A program made the translations under genes and the position numbers. Shown piece after piece: positions 12,390-22,960 of a stretch of 64,000 nt of DNA. Every line of letters starts with the position of its first letter. The stretch's first letter is position 1. Under the pieces are notes generated by a model. It was given only the letters and a program-made list of their open reading frames with translations. It was not told the DNA's origin and ran no database searches. Origin of the DNA: Chrysemys picta bellii (lineage: Eukaryota > Chordata > Testudines > Emydidae); contig NC_088804.1 of the NCBI RefSeq assembly GCF_011386835.1, positions 33,777,549-33,841,548 of the forward strand, read 5' to 3'.

Positions 12390-13012
12390 TGTAGCGGGGC
12401 AGTTACCCCGCTCCTGGGGAATAAGGTTAAAGGCTGATTGGGGACGCAGCCACAGCTGTGGCCACACCTGGCCCTGTTATAAGGGCTCAGGGAGGAGCTG
12501 GGTGAGTCTCTCTCTCGCTTTGGAGACAGAAGGGCCTCTCTGCCTGAAGGAGCAAAGGGTGCCTTTGACAGAGCAGTGCTGGGGAAAGGCAAGAGGAGCT
12601 GGGAAGCTCCAGCCTGGCCATTCCCCAGGCTGAGGCCTTGGGTAAGGCCTACACAGGTACTGGGGCTGGGAGGTGCAGCCCGGGAATAGGCAGAGGCAGT
12701 TGGTCCAACCCCCTTGCCAATGATGAGTGACCATTATATACTGCAGTTTGCCCCAGGGAAAGGGGGCTAGATGATGACTGGCAGTAGTCACTGATAGAAG
12801 ATTGGGTCTCCCCTCCCAGAGGACCCCCAGAGTGTTGGGGTATTGCTGGGGCAGAACCCTGAGGGAAAAGGGGCACTGGGGTCCAGGAGGGACATGGGGG
12901 CCTGAGGCAGGTGAGCTACCAGATAGCAGAGGGTGCTCCAAGGCTGGAAAAGAGCGAATTCCCAGGACAACCAGCAGGAGGTGCCACACCGGTGAGTCCT
13001 GACCTTGCTACA
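12390..13012 (+). mobile_element. Probable solo LTR-like element
   Basis: A 623-bp GC-rich block starting TGTAGCGGGGCAG and ending CCTTGCTACA, giving the TG...CA ends and the TGTAGC/GCTACA short inverted repeat expected of an LTR. An internal GTTATAAGGGCTCAGGG could be a TATA box, with a CT-rich initiator-like tract just after. No flanking target duplication is evident (CCAGT against CTTGG). It could instead be another turtle repeat class. No retroviral coding sequence is attached. The open frames here are by-products of high GC. Confidence 0.45.
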
Positions 13013-13144
13013 CTTGGCAATGGTCCCCCAAAACACAGTTAAAATACACTTCTAATAAAACATTACAAGCAACTATGCTCAAAGTTTTTTACTGATGTCT
13101 ACATTGAGCTCAATTCTCCATTCTGTTACACCAGTTTTATGCCA

Positions 13145-14553
13145 TAAAAACACAAGAACAGCCATACTGGGTCAGACCAAAGGTCCATCTAGCCCAGTAT
13201 CCTGTCTTCCTACAGTGGCCAATGCTAGGTGCCCCAGAGGGAATGAACAGAACAGGTTATCATCAAGTGATCCAACCCTGTTGCCCAGTCCCAACTTCTG
13301 GCAAACAGAGGCTAGGGACACCATCCCTACCCATCCTTGCTAATAGTCATTGATGGACCTATCCTCCATGAACTTATCTAGTTCTTTTTTGAACCTTGTT
13401 ATAGTCTTGGCCTTCACAACATCCTCTGGCAAAGAGTTCCACAGGTTGATTGTGCGTTGCGTGAAGAAATACTTCCTTTGTTTTAAACCTGCTGCCTATT
13501 AATTTCATTTGGTGACCCCTAGTTCTTGTGTTATGAGAAGGAGTAAATAACACTTCCTTATGTACTTTTTCCACATCAGTCATGATTATATAGATCTCTA
13601 GCATATCCCCCCTTAATCATCTCTTTTCCAAGCTGAAAAGTTCTAGTCATATTAATCTCTCCTCCTATGAAAGCTGTTCCAATATATCTTTTTTGAGAAG
13701 TGGTGACCACATCTGCACGCATTATTCAAGATGTGGGGTCCCATAGATTTATATAGAGGCAATGAGATATTTTCTGTCTTACTACTATCTGTGGGTGGTG
13801 GGTATAATAGGCCAGGGGAGGCCTCCCCTGGTACTGCTGTGGCCGCTGGACCCCTAGTTGTGGGGTTTGGCGGTAAAGTTTTTGCTTTATTATACCCCAT
13901 GCAGGTTCTGGGGTGGCTGAGGAGGCGGTATGTACTATTCAGCTTCCTGGGTTCCTCTGTAATCTCTCTGGACTCCAAAGAGACACTTTTCCAGGGCAGC
14001 TTGGGTCTGGGGAGGGGAGGGAAGGCTGCAGCTGGGCCAAGGCTCCTCCGAGCATGTGGGAGGGGGGCGCTCGGGGCTTCAGCCATCCCGGGACTCCTCT
14101 GGCCGGGGGCACTCTGGGCTGCAACTGGCCTGGAGTTCCTGCGGCTGAGGGGGGAGCGCTCGGGGCTTCTCAGGGGGAGTGGTGGTGGAGGGGGCTTATG
14201 GCTCCAGCCGTGGGGGGCAGGGGTCTCAGGACTCCAGACGTGGGGGGTGGAGCCGGGGGCTAGCCTCCCCAAAGGGGGGCTCCCCCTGCTGCCCATGTAT
14301 TGGTCCCTTTCTTAATGATTCCCAACATTTTGTAAATTTTTTTTTTTTAAAAACTGCCACTGCACATTGAGTGGATGTTTTCAGAGAACTATCCACAATG
14401 ACTCCAAAATCTTTCTTGAGTAGAAACAGCTAATTTATACCCCTATATGTATAGTTGGGATTATGTTTTCTAATGTGCATTACTTTGCATTTATCAACAT
14501 TGAATTTCATCTGCCATTTTGTTGTAGTCCAGTCACCCAGTTTTGTCAGTATA
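13145..14553 (-). mobile_element. CR1 LINE fragment, split by an insertion
   Basis: The reversed CR1 3' end begins near 13145 with AAACACAAGAACAGCCATAC and GGGTCAGACCAAAGGTCCAT, nearly the same as the copy at 38056. The body runs through CTTCACAACATCCTCTGGCA and continues after an insertion with TTTCTTAATGATTCCCAACA. It breaks off at about 14553. It corresponds to the C-terminal part of the reverse transcriptase ORF plus the 3' UTR. Many stops and indels; not functional. The interrupting segment is listed separately. Confidence 0.85.
13790..14308. mobile_element. GC-rich element inserted in CR1
   Basis: By comparison with the uninterrupted CR1 at 38056-39240, about 0.5 kb of foreign sequence lies between ...CTTACTACTATCT and CCTTTCTTAATG. 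It holds the inverted pair GGGTATAATA (13800) and TTATTATACCCC (near 13888), and a GGGGGCTAGCCTCCCC palindrome near the right end. Exact termini and target duplication are not clear. Open frames of 194-214 codons across it are products of base composition. Confidence 0.6.
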
Positions 14554-15639
14554 AGCCAAATAACTGACTTTTCACTGGAATCAAAACAGCGTAATAGAGT
14601 GGAGAATCGGACCCAGTATGTTTTGTAACACAGTTCAGGAGTGATAGTGTGTGCAATTAATTGAAGATAAACTCGTACTGGAAATGTGCAACATATCAGC
14701 TCTCCTCTTACTCTTTCCTTGCTGGACAGCTGCTATTGTTTTTCTTTTGAATCTGCTTAATGGATGTTGTAAATCTTTAAATTCGGTCCCAGGGGTTGGA
14801 CTTTGCTTTGCCAACATGTGTATCTCTCAGACTGCTACACGATGGTGCAGGCATTCAGTTATCTCTTTGTCATCTAAAATATTTGAACACATGATGCTTA
14901 TGTTCTTACGCTTATGGAGATCTTTGTCTCTACCAGGAGAACCGCTGGTTACAAGTAAACATTCTAAGTACTCTCCTCAGGCTTTCATTGTAGTTTATAC
15001 GAGACTGTGCTGAGAACCACTTGCTTCCTTCAAACCCTGAAGTGAACTCAACTGTAAGTTTTGTATTCTGTAATTACTGCCATGCTTCAAAGGCTGTGTG
15101 GTACTCTCTTTTGCAAGAAATTTACATCACTGTTGAAGCAAACGTTCTGAGGTTGTAGTACAGCCTTTATTCTCCGTTCACATACACATGCTGAACAAAG
15201 AAAATCTACATATGATATACTTTGGAATTATATATATATATTTTTTAAGAGAAAACCTTGCCCCTACCTCTACAGGTACAGGAGGCCCCAGCAGTGGAAG
15301 TTGTGTGATTCTAATGAGTAAGGATGGAGAAAGGGGTCAAAATCTGGGGGAGCCATGGAAGCAGCATATAGAGGTTAGCTTCCCATGCATCCGCTTGCAG
15401 GAAAGGGTTGGGAAGAAGCCACAGAAAGTGAAGACCAGGAAAGGCAAGGCTGGAGGGGTAAGGAAGATGCTCAGATATCATGGTGATGGGTGACCCTATA
15501 AATAGATAGGCAGACAAAACAGAGAAATACCACTTTTTGCTTAGAGTATCAGAGCAGAGATGCTCTATCTTAATGTGTTGGTGAAAACAATCTTCTTCCT
15601 TGCATTAATCCCATCAGATGGGATCTCCTATGTGTCCTC
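14554..15639. other. Unassigned sequence
   Basis: No gene recognised. A 120-codon plus-strand open frame (14651-15013) has no known domain, and its minus strand is also partly open. A TATATATATA tract lies near 15231. Confidence 0.45.
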
Positions 15640-16330
15640 TCCCTCTAAAGTGCTCTGTTCAATGCCATATCCGCTATCACACCACATGCTAACATGTCTA
15701 ACTTTATGAGATCCACAACTCCTTCTTGGGTCAGCTTCTCTGTCTTCTTCCTGCAGTCTTGCTTCGTTGGACTCTTACACACATACTTGTCAGGACTGCG
15801 TTTTACATGACCAAGCGATCTGAGCCTGCATCCCCTCATTCTTTTTGCTCAAAGAAACACGCCAAACATGACTGACATACACATTCCTCACGTGGTCTTT
15901 CTGGCTTGCACCACTCATGGATCTCATCATTGGAGATCTATGGACACATCATCTGCTCATGTTTCTTCTGAGAGTTTCCCAACACTCAGCACCAGACCTT
16001 AAAACTGGATGGACCACTATTTTATAGACTTTCCCTTTTAACCTCACTGGAATCTTCCTGTCACATACTACACATCTTATCTTTCTCCATTTGATCCAGG
16101 AATTTGTTATCCTAGCACTAATTTCATTCTCCATTTTCCCAGATTCTGGAACCCGGATACCTGAAACTTTGCATTTGCAGCATTATCTGCCCATCTAGTT
16201 TCAAGGGTAATGCTTCAGTATTCACCCTTATTGAAATTACACACTGTCTACATTTCTTCTGCTGCTTATTTTGAGCTCATGTCTCTCCAACACATCTCTC
16301 CATTTACCAAGAGCCTCTTCTTGTGAAAAC
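15640..16330 (-). mobile_element. RTE-type LINE remnant (C-terminal region of RT ORF)
   Basis: The minus-strand frame reads ARITNSWIKWRK, then CDRKIPVRLKGKVYK, then GAECWE, the segment downstream of the catalytic domain in RTE/BovB-type reverse transcriptases. A second frame piece reads RLRSLGHVKRSP, matching the conserved 'RLRWFGHVxRRP' block. Frames are interrupted by stops and shifts. The same blocks appear on the plus strand at 34870-35530, which supports the family call. Confidence 0.75.
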
Positions 16331-17019
16331 AGTGGATTTCAGAAAAAAAGTGTATTAGTTAATATCAGAGGTGAGCAAATAATAATGAATTCAAGGAATT
16401 TCACCTTTTGGTTTGCACAAGCTGTTTGAAAGCAGAACATGGCATTCTTAGATTTATCCTTTTACAAAATTATTCACCTATCAATTTCTACAAATACTTC
16501 TTGGTCTGCAGCTCATATGCAAAGAGTTTATTTTGAAGTATTCAAAATCTGAGCTAGTCAGTTGGTCACCTAAATCACATGGCATTTTTCTGTTCTTCGA
16601 TTGGATAATCGTATCTCCTGGCATCAGCTTTCTTGTGTATAACTGTTCACAGAAAAGTTAATTTAAATTTTGTATTGAAAGAGTGTCAAATCTCCCCTTA
16701 AAACATGCTGCTTTTCTTTTATGAACTTTCATGGTACTGCAAGAATATTCACACGGAGCAAAACACAAAGGGGGCACCAATACAAATCAAAGTTAATTCA
16801 TTTTTAAAGACAAACATACATTCATGGAAACTTTCTGCAATATTTGACCACTTCTAATTAGTCTCTCTAAATGGAACACCAGAATCCCCGGTATGACGTT
16901 CATGATCCACAACCATCAATAGAAATGCTAGAGCAGCTAAACCCAGCAAATCACAGGGATTCAAGACAAAGTCATCTACTGCAAAGTAATTTCCTTACAG
17001 CTGAAATATATAAAATCTC
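16331..17019. other. Unassigned AT-rich sequence
   Basis: No recognised feature. Confidence 0.5.
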
Positions 17020-17022
17020 CAA

Positions 17023-17377
17023 GGGTATGTCTACACTGTACACTAAACCCAGGTCCCACAGACCCGGGCTTGCAGACTCGGTGTTTCCAAGCCCATGCTT
17101 GAGCATCCACACTACATTGTTAACCTGGGCTTACAATTGCTGGACCCTGGTCTCCCAGCCATACTAACATGTCCATACTGCACTACACAGACCTTCTGAC
17201 TCAGGCTTACTGCTTGACCCGCATCCATGCTGCAAAATGGCTGGGCTTGGACCCAAGGTCACAGCAGAACTTGGGCTCTGACCCGCTCCCTAGCAGGTCC
17301 TGAGTGCTTGCTGACCCAAGACAGATTGATTCATGTGTGGGTAGAAAGGGTAGAATGTGTGCAGGGTAGACATACCC
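17023..17377. mobile_element. Harbinger-like MITE
   Basis: A 355-bp element with terminal inverted repeats GGGTATGTCTACACT and GGTAGACATACCC, and perfect 3-bp flanking duplications CAA (17020-17022, 17378-17380). The same terminal phrase GTCTACACT and 3-bp duplications occur at 19803 and 20131. A 3-bp duplication and short inverted ends fit PIF/Harbinger. No transposase. Confidence 0.75.
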
Positions 17378-17394
17378 CAAGTGCTTTCAAAGGA

Positions 17395-17552
17395 GGTCAG
17401 TATCATTGTCCCCATTTTATAAATAGGGAAACTAAGGCACGGAGAAGGGAAGCGATTTGTCCAAGGCCATCCAGCAGCACAGTGGCAGAGCCGAGAATAG
17501 AACCCAGCTCCCCCAAGTCCCAGTTCAGTGCATTACCCACTAGGAAACAATG
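17395..17552 (-). repeat. MIR-like CORE-SINE
   Basis: Reversed MIR landmarks in order: CCCCATTTTATAAATAGGGA, AACTAAGGCACGGAGA, TTTGTCCAAGGCCATCCAGC, GTGGCAGAGCCGAGAATAGA and CACTAGGAAACAATGCT. This is one of the better-preserved MIR copies in the window. Confidence 0.8.
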
Positions 17553-18776
17553 CTAGATGCACTCCGTTCAAACAGCAACAAGGAGGCCATACGTTTTCAT
17601 TTCCAAAATATAGCGTTGTAAGAACAAAAGCTACTGTTTAACCAAAGGAGGAACATTCTCGACTTGCCCCAAGGTTTATTGCTTTTATCACCTGTGATAT
17701 TTCTGAGATTTGATGCAAGCAGGATAGCTATTATGTAGAGGACATGAACATGTGCCTCACCAAGTCCTCTATTGTCTCACTTCACTGGAGATTATGGATG
17801 GGCTTTCCCCATTCCTTTTTTGCTTAGTTAACTAGTATTAGTCCTCACTTTCAAATTTTTAAATGTGCTATTTATTGAGCAGTCCTTGAGTGACCTAAGT
17901 CAAATGAAAGCAGTTGATTCTGCAAATTTACAGCTCTAATTACAAAGGAAACACCACCATCTGGTGGCCTGTCTGAAAATACTTTACACTTTTTAGAAAA
18001 AATCAATACACTATTCTCACTTGTTCCAACACCCTAAAAAAACGATTTTTGTCCAGCACTGAAAGAAACATTAAGTATTTCAACCAGAAGGGACATGAAC
18101 TGAGATCTCTCAGACAAACAAAGTTATTGTACCCTAAATTCCCCAGCATTTTCCTTTCTGGGATATTTAAGATTTAATCAAATCCTGCCTTAAAATATTG
18201 AGTCTGATTCTCCACAGCATTGCATCTGTGGCACTTTTACACACCCATTGTCCTTAGTCTGTGCAGGGTGTAAACAGCTACACAAGGTGCAAGGTTGTGG
18301 AGAAATGGGCCCCAGAATGTAGCTCTCTTTCCCCCTCCAAATTAATAGGAAAGCAAAAATGAGTTGGTCCTGAAGGGCAGAAGGTTTCTATTAGAGAGAA
18401 AGAGAACTTTTGAGAAGTTCAGGTTAAAAGTGAAACACTAAATACAAAAAAACCCTCTGACTTTGGAGGAATTTGGCCCTGGATCCAAGTTTTGTGATTT
18501 AGGTCCATCTCTGTCCACATGGCTACCCTGTTCATACTATATAGTCCTCCCGGCCCCATACTCCTGCAACTGCATAGAGTGGATTAAAGACAGATGAAAA
18601 GGACCAGGTCAAAGGACATCAGCATTTCATCACAGTTCTAACTACTTCAATTAGAGATGCTACAATACCTGATTGTATTCCACACCTTCCATATGTTACA
18701 AAGAGAAAGATTGGACTATGTAACTTCTGCCTTTTAAAAAAAGTAAGCTCTGTGTTTTCATTTTGTTAATTTATAC
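17553..18776. other. Unassigned, with weak fold-back traces
   Basis: No gene recognised. The region 18200-18312 (GAGTCTGATTCTCCACAGC ... GGTTGTGGAGAAATGGGCCCC) is an inverted arrangement and probably a fold-back element. Confidence 0.45.
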
Positions 18777-18788
18777 TTTAAAATCTTA

Positions 18789-18946
18789 AAGACTAACAAA
18801 TTTATTTGGGCATAAGCTTTCATGGGGAAAAACCCACTTCTTCAGATACATGAAAGCATATGCCCAAATAAATTTGTTAGTCTTTAAGGTGCCACGGGAC
18901 TCCTTGTTGTTTTTGTGGATACAGACTAATATTCTACCCCTCTGAT
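18789..18946 (+). mobile_element. Penelope-like/SINE-type retro-insertion, hairpin form
   Basis: A 158-bp insertion between perfect 12-bp duplications TTTAAAATCTTA (18777-18788, 18947-18958). It opens with AAGACTAACAAATTTATTTG and later carries the inverted copy CAAATAAATTTGTTAGTCTT, giving arms of about 40 bp around a 24-bp loop. The right end ACAGACTAATATTCTACCCC is the family 3' terminus. Confidence 0.8.
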
Positions 18947-19433
18947 TTTAAAATCTTATCATTTCAAGTATGAAATGACTCCAAAATTCAACACCTATCT
19001 GTGCCACGAGAATGGAGTTAGAGATAGAATCTTCCAAGATAATATAAAACTATATTGTTATTTTTCTTTTAGCCTTTTAACGATTTTCATACTCTTTATA
19101 TCAGTTGGGAACTCTCTCTCTCAGACATAAAGAGAATCTCATTTGTTTTAATGGCTAAGTAAATGGAAAATGGAAATAAAGCACAAGAATTGCTTTAGTT
19201 ATTTCAGAACTTCCTTTGCGTCAAGTTTGGCCTGACCCTCCATTGTGTAGGTCATTTACATTTGTGCATAGTGGGTGTAAGTGAGAGTCTGCAGAGTTGT
19301 GTTTTACAATCCACTTTGCACAGGTCTAAATGGAGTACACAAAGGGCAAGTCAGTGGAGAATCTCACCCAGAATTTGTAATGCCTCCTACAGTTGGCATG
19401 TTAGCAGTTTATTGGTACGATGCCAACTTTAAA

Positions 19434-19519
19434 GGCCAGATTCCCAGCTGGAGTAAGTAAGCATAGCTCTACCAACTTCAAAAGAGCTAAACCAATTTAT
19501 ACCACCCGAAGATCTGGCC
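19434..19519. repeat. Fold-back element, subtype A
   Basis: Starts GGCCAGATTCCCAGCTGGAG and ends CCCGAAGATCTGGCCT, with the central CATAGCTCTACC and inverted partner AAAGAGCTAAACC. It is 86 bp long, matching the copies at 71 and 3853. Confidence 0.7.
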
Positions 19520-19802
19520 TTAAAAGTTCGCCTTTTACCAGTAGTTAGGAGACAGTGTTGCCAGGTCCAGCAGCGTTCTCCATCATGAGCTAGATTCACA
19601 AAGAAATTTAAGCATGGTGACGCCCATGCCTAACTTTTAGGCTCCCAGAAAAACCACTGGGATTCACAAAGCCTGAGTGTGGCACCTAAGCTGCCTATAC
19701 AATGAATAGGGAAAGCTAAGTGCCTTAGAACGGGATTCACAGAAGCCAGCATGCTATGTGGCTCCTCGCCCTAAGCTAGCCTATAGGAGATGTCAAGCAG
19801 AA

Positions 19803-20087
19803 GGGTACATCTACACTACAGGGGGGAGTCGATTTAAGATACGCAAATTCAGCTACGTGAATAGCGTAGCTGAATTCGATGTATCGCAGCCGACTTACCC
19901 CGCTGTGAGGACGGCGGCAAAATCGACTTCTGCGGCTTTCTGTCGGCGGCGCTTACTCCCACCTCCGCTGGTGGAGTAAGAGCGCCGATTCGGGGATCGA
20001 TTGTCGCGTCCCAACGGGACGCGATAAATCGATCCCCGAGAGGTCGATTTCTACCCGCCGATTCAGGCGGGTAGTGTAGACCTAGCC
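19803..20087. mobile_element. Harbinger-like MITE nested in composite element
   Basis: A 285-bp insertion flanked by GAA (19800-19802, 20088-20090). The ends are GGGTACATCTACACTAC and GTAGTGTAGACCTAGCC. Near the right end a strong hairpin pairs CGGGGATCGATT (19991) with AAATCGATCCCCG, and TCGCGTCCC with GGGACGCGA around a 3-bp loop. CpG-rich; no coding sequence. Confidence 0.8.
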
Positions 20088-20130
20088 GAAGACAGTGGGG
20101 GAATGGAGTGTTAAGCTATGCCCAGTCTTA

Positions 20131-20364
20131 GGCCATGTCTACACTTACCAGGGATCAACGCTGCTGTGATCGATGCAACCAGGGTCAATTTAGTGGGTGT
20201 AGTGAAGACCCGCTAAATGGACCACAGAGCACTCTCCGGTCGACGCAGTGCAATGTAGACACTGCAGTAAGTCGACCTAAACCACAATCGACTTCAGTTA
20301 CATTACTCACATAGCTGGAGTAGCGTAACTTAGGTCAACTTACCCCAATAATGTAGACAAGGCT
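20131..20364. mobile_element. Harbinger-like MITE nested in composite element
   Basis: A 234-bp insertion flanked by TTA on both sides (20128-20130, 20365-20367), the TWA target typical of Harbinger. The ends are GGCCATGTCTACACTTA and TAATGTAGACAAGGCT. It lies only 40 bp from the previous MITE, so two related elements hit the same host repeat. Confidence 0.8.
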
Positions 20365-21430
20365 TTAGAGACAGAGGCTTAAATCCAGGCTGCACGGAGG
20401 AGTGTCCCTCTGCTTGGGATTATCAGCCGCAAACCCTCTTTTTGCATTAGGTGCCTATGTCATTTTTGCAAGAAGTTGTGGGGCAGGGAGAACCTCCTTC
20501 ATAACTTTTAGCTCCATAGTTAGGGTACTCCCCTGGGATGTAGGAGACCCCTGGTTCAGGTCACCCCTCCACCTGAGGCGGAGAAGGGATTTGAACAGGG
20601 ATCTGCACTCCTCAGGTAAGTACCCCAGCCACTGGGTTATAGGATACTCTGATGTGGGGGTGCCTCAGTTTCTTCTGTTGAAGGTGTGCCACTGTGGATA
20701 TGTACTTTTAAAGAGAGTCATTGGAGCTGTGGGACTGGATCCTCGTCTCCCAGGTGACTGCTCTAACCACCTGGCTATAGAGTCCTCCTCATGCTTGCTC
20801 AGTTTTGTTCTCTCTGGCTCAATGCTTCTTTTGTTGTTTATCCCCAGTGGAACAGCTTCAACATGAGAGATTGAGGGAGCCCCATGTCAGAATATCCCCT
20901 AGCCCAGTGGCAGATGAGAGGTGGCAGATCCCTGTTCGAATCCCTTCCCCCTCTCAGGTGGAGGAGTGACTTGAACTATGGGTCTCCCATATCCCAGGTG
21001 AGTACTTAACAAACCAGCCGAGTGCCCTAACCACTGGGCTAAAAGTGGGGTAGGGGGGAGAGCCTCCCTTCTTTCCCAGCTGTTTTGTGTAACCTCATCC
21101 ATAGGGACCCCATCCAGTAGGCAAGCTATGCGCACGCTCCCCAGAGCAGGCCCTGCTGGCAAGTTAGGCAAACTAATGCCTCTCATAAATCACTCTGAGG
21201 CTTAGGTGTCTGGACACCTGATGAGGGGCTGCAGCATGCCTTCTCAGAGGCAGAACCATAGGACCTAGGGAACTTTTACTGCACAAAAATTAGGCGACAT
21301 ACGAGTTTTGGTGCCTCCACGGTTCAGAGTCAGCTGGGCAGGGGCTTTGGGAATCCCAGTGGGGCCTGATTCTGGGATTTAGGTGCCGAGAATGGTACTC
21401 AGGCACCTATGCCCTTTTGTGAATCTAGCC

Positions 21431-21765
21431 TAGGGGTCGGCACTGTTCAGCACGCGGCTCGCCAGGGTAAGCACCCTAGCGGGCCGGGCCAGTTTATTTA
21501 CCTGCTGACACGGCAGGTTCGGCCGATCGCGGCCCCCACTGGCCGCGGTTCGCCTTCCCGGGCCAACGGGAGCGGCGGGAAGCCACGGCCAGCACATCCC
21601 TCGGCCCGCGCCACTTCCCGCCGCCCCCATTGGCCCGGGACGGCGAACCGTTGCCAGTGGGGGCCGTGATCGGCCGAACCTGCCACGTCAGCAGGTAAAT
21701 AAACTGGCCCGGCCCGCTAGGGTGCTTATCCTGGCGAGCCGCGTGCCGAACGTTGCCGACCTCTG
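21431..21765. mobile_element. Palindromic hAT MITE, copy 1
   Basis: A 335-bp GC- and CpG-rich element with perfect 8-bp duplications ATCTAGCC (21423-21430, 21766-21773). The ends are TAGGGGTCGGCA and ACGTTGCCGACCTCTG. The two halves are near-perfect inverted arms of over 100 bp; for example GGCAGGTTCGGCCGATC pairs with GATCGGCCGAACCTGCC. No transposase. It sits in the terminal inverted repeat of the composite element. Confidence 0.92.
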
Positions 21766-21776
21766 ATCTAGCCCTA

Positions 21777-22880
21777 TAGATTTATGGAATTTCTCATTAA
21801 ACTGGTAATATTTTGCCTACTGGTAAAAAGATTTAAAAAAAGAACTAACAGCAACTGCTGCAATTCACTTATTTGTCAATAAAGTCACATCAGGTACTGT
21901 AGCAAGTTAGTATAGGTTAAATCAGAAGTTTGTGTTCCCGATAGGTATTCTAGTTTCCTATTTCAGTGTGACATTCTAACCTTTGGGGGGTAATTATCAA
22001 TCATCTGCAATGCTCATCATATCACTACACTTGAGTTAAATAATCTGCACTCTACATTGAGTGACTACAATTGCAGCACCATTTATTTTCAGAATTTATA
22101 GTACCCTTAAGGCTCTTTACTGGACTAGCAAGCTATCAGTAAAGAGAAAAATAATTTCTGATTATCTAAAAGTTCAAATCTTAGAGGAAATGTTTTTTAT
22201 CTAATTTAGTTTAGCTTTGTTTTCCTTCTAAGGAAGTATGGATGTAAGCCTCTCAAGGACTGAAGCATGTGCTTGCTGAAATACACCTGAGCCCATGATT
22301 CTTTTGGATACTCTCTTGATTCCGTCATTATTTTCGGGTTACTTGGCAACGTTTTAACTTGCAATATGCAGCATTTCAATCTTGCACAAAAAGCATTTCA
22401 GAACATGCCAATGGTGGATTTTATTACACAAATCTATGAGAAGTATGGACTGTCTCATAGGAGAAAGGAAAACGATTCTTTTCATTCAGATATGAAAAAC
22501 ATATCTGAACCAGCTCCAAAAACTGTATCTGGGTTAAAAGTTAGATTTCCAAACTCACAGGGTTTGGTGCATTTTAAGTGGTTTTTTTGGGCCTCTTAAA
22601 ATTATGTGTATAGTTATGCAACACTTTGTGCTAATGTGGGACTGCACGGTGTTCATGAAAAAGAATCCACATAAGCATGTCTGCCTCTATAACTCACGGT
22701 AGGATGCATTTGTACTAATATGTACTGAATATAATGACTTAATAAATCCCTAATCAAATCAGTATTTCCATAGGTGTCACTATCATTCATTCAAATTTAG
22801 CACAAGTTGATATCCTTAATATGTTTGCAGATGGAACGGTATTGATTGCTGTATTAAGACAAGAAGAAAGGAAACCACAA
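21777..22880. other. Unassigned AT-rich sequence
   Basis: No recognised repeat or gene. A 77-codon open frame at 22366-22599 has no identifiable domain. Confidence 0.5.
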
Positions 22881-22960
22881 AGGACCAAATTCTCACCTGG
22901 TGTAAATTAGCAGTTCCATTGGAGTCTACTGACTTGTACACTAGTTAAAAACCAGGTCCC
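22881..22960. repeat. Fold-back element, subtype A-like
   Basis: AGGACCAAATTCTCACCTGG at the left is partnered by ACTAGTTAAAAACCAGGTCCC at the right, with TTCCATTGGAGTCTACTG in the middle. Confidence 0.55.

Larger units (their letters stand above)
19587..21776. mobile_element. Composite element with tRNA-like inverted modules
   Basis: Bounded on the left by GAGCTAGATTCACAAAG and on the right by CTTTTGTGAATCTAGCC, an inverted pair about 1.3 kb apart once three nested MITEs are removed. Internal direct echoes of the end (GGATTCACAAAG, GGATTCACAGAAG) lie near 19650-19750. The core has tRNA-like A and B boxes in alternating orientation: TAGCTCCATAG (20509) with GGTTCAGGTCA (20553), GGATTTGAAC (20587) with CCACTGGGTTA (20629), TAGCCCAGTGG (20900) with GTTCGAATCCC (20934), and GTGACTTGAAC (20966) with CCACTGGGCTA (21031). 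It has no transposase; the family is unknown to me. Confidence 0.6.

Noticed and set aside
12477..12989. 170-codon minus-strand open frame
   Set aside because: Lies within the LTR-like GC-rich element; several other frames are open over the same bases.
13652..14315. Open frames of 214 (minus) and 194 (plus) codons
   Set aside because: Both cross the boundary between CR1 and its GC-rich insertion and overlap on opposite strands; not a gene.
20900..21041. Possible pair of tRNA genes on opposite strands
   Set aside because: The A and B boxes are good, but the modules lie in inverted copies inside a repeat and do not show a full cloverleaf by eye.
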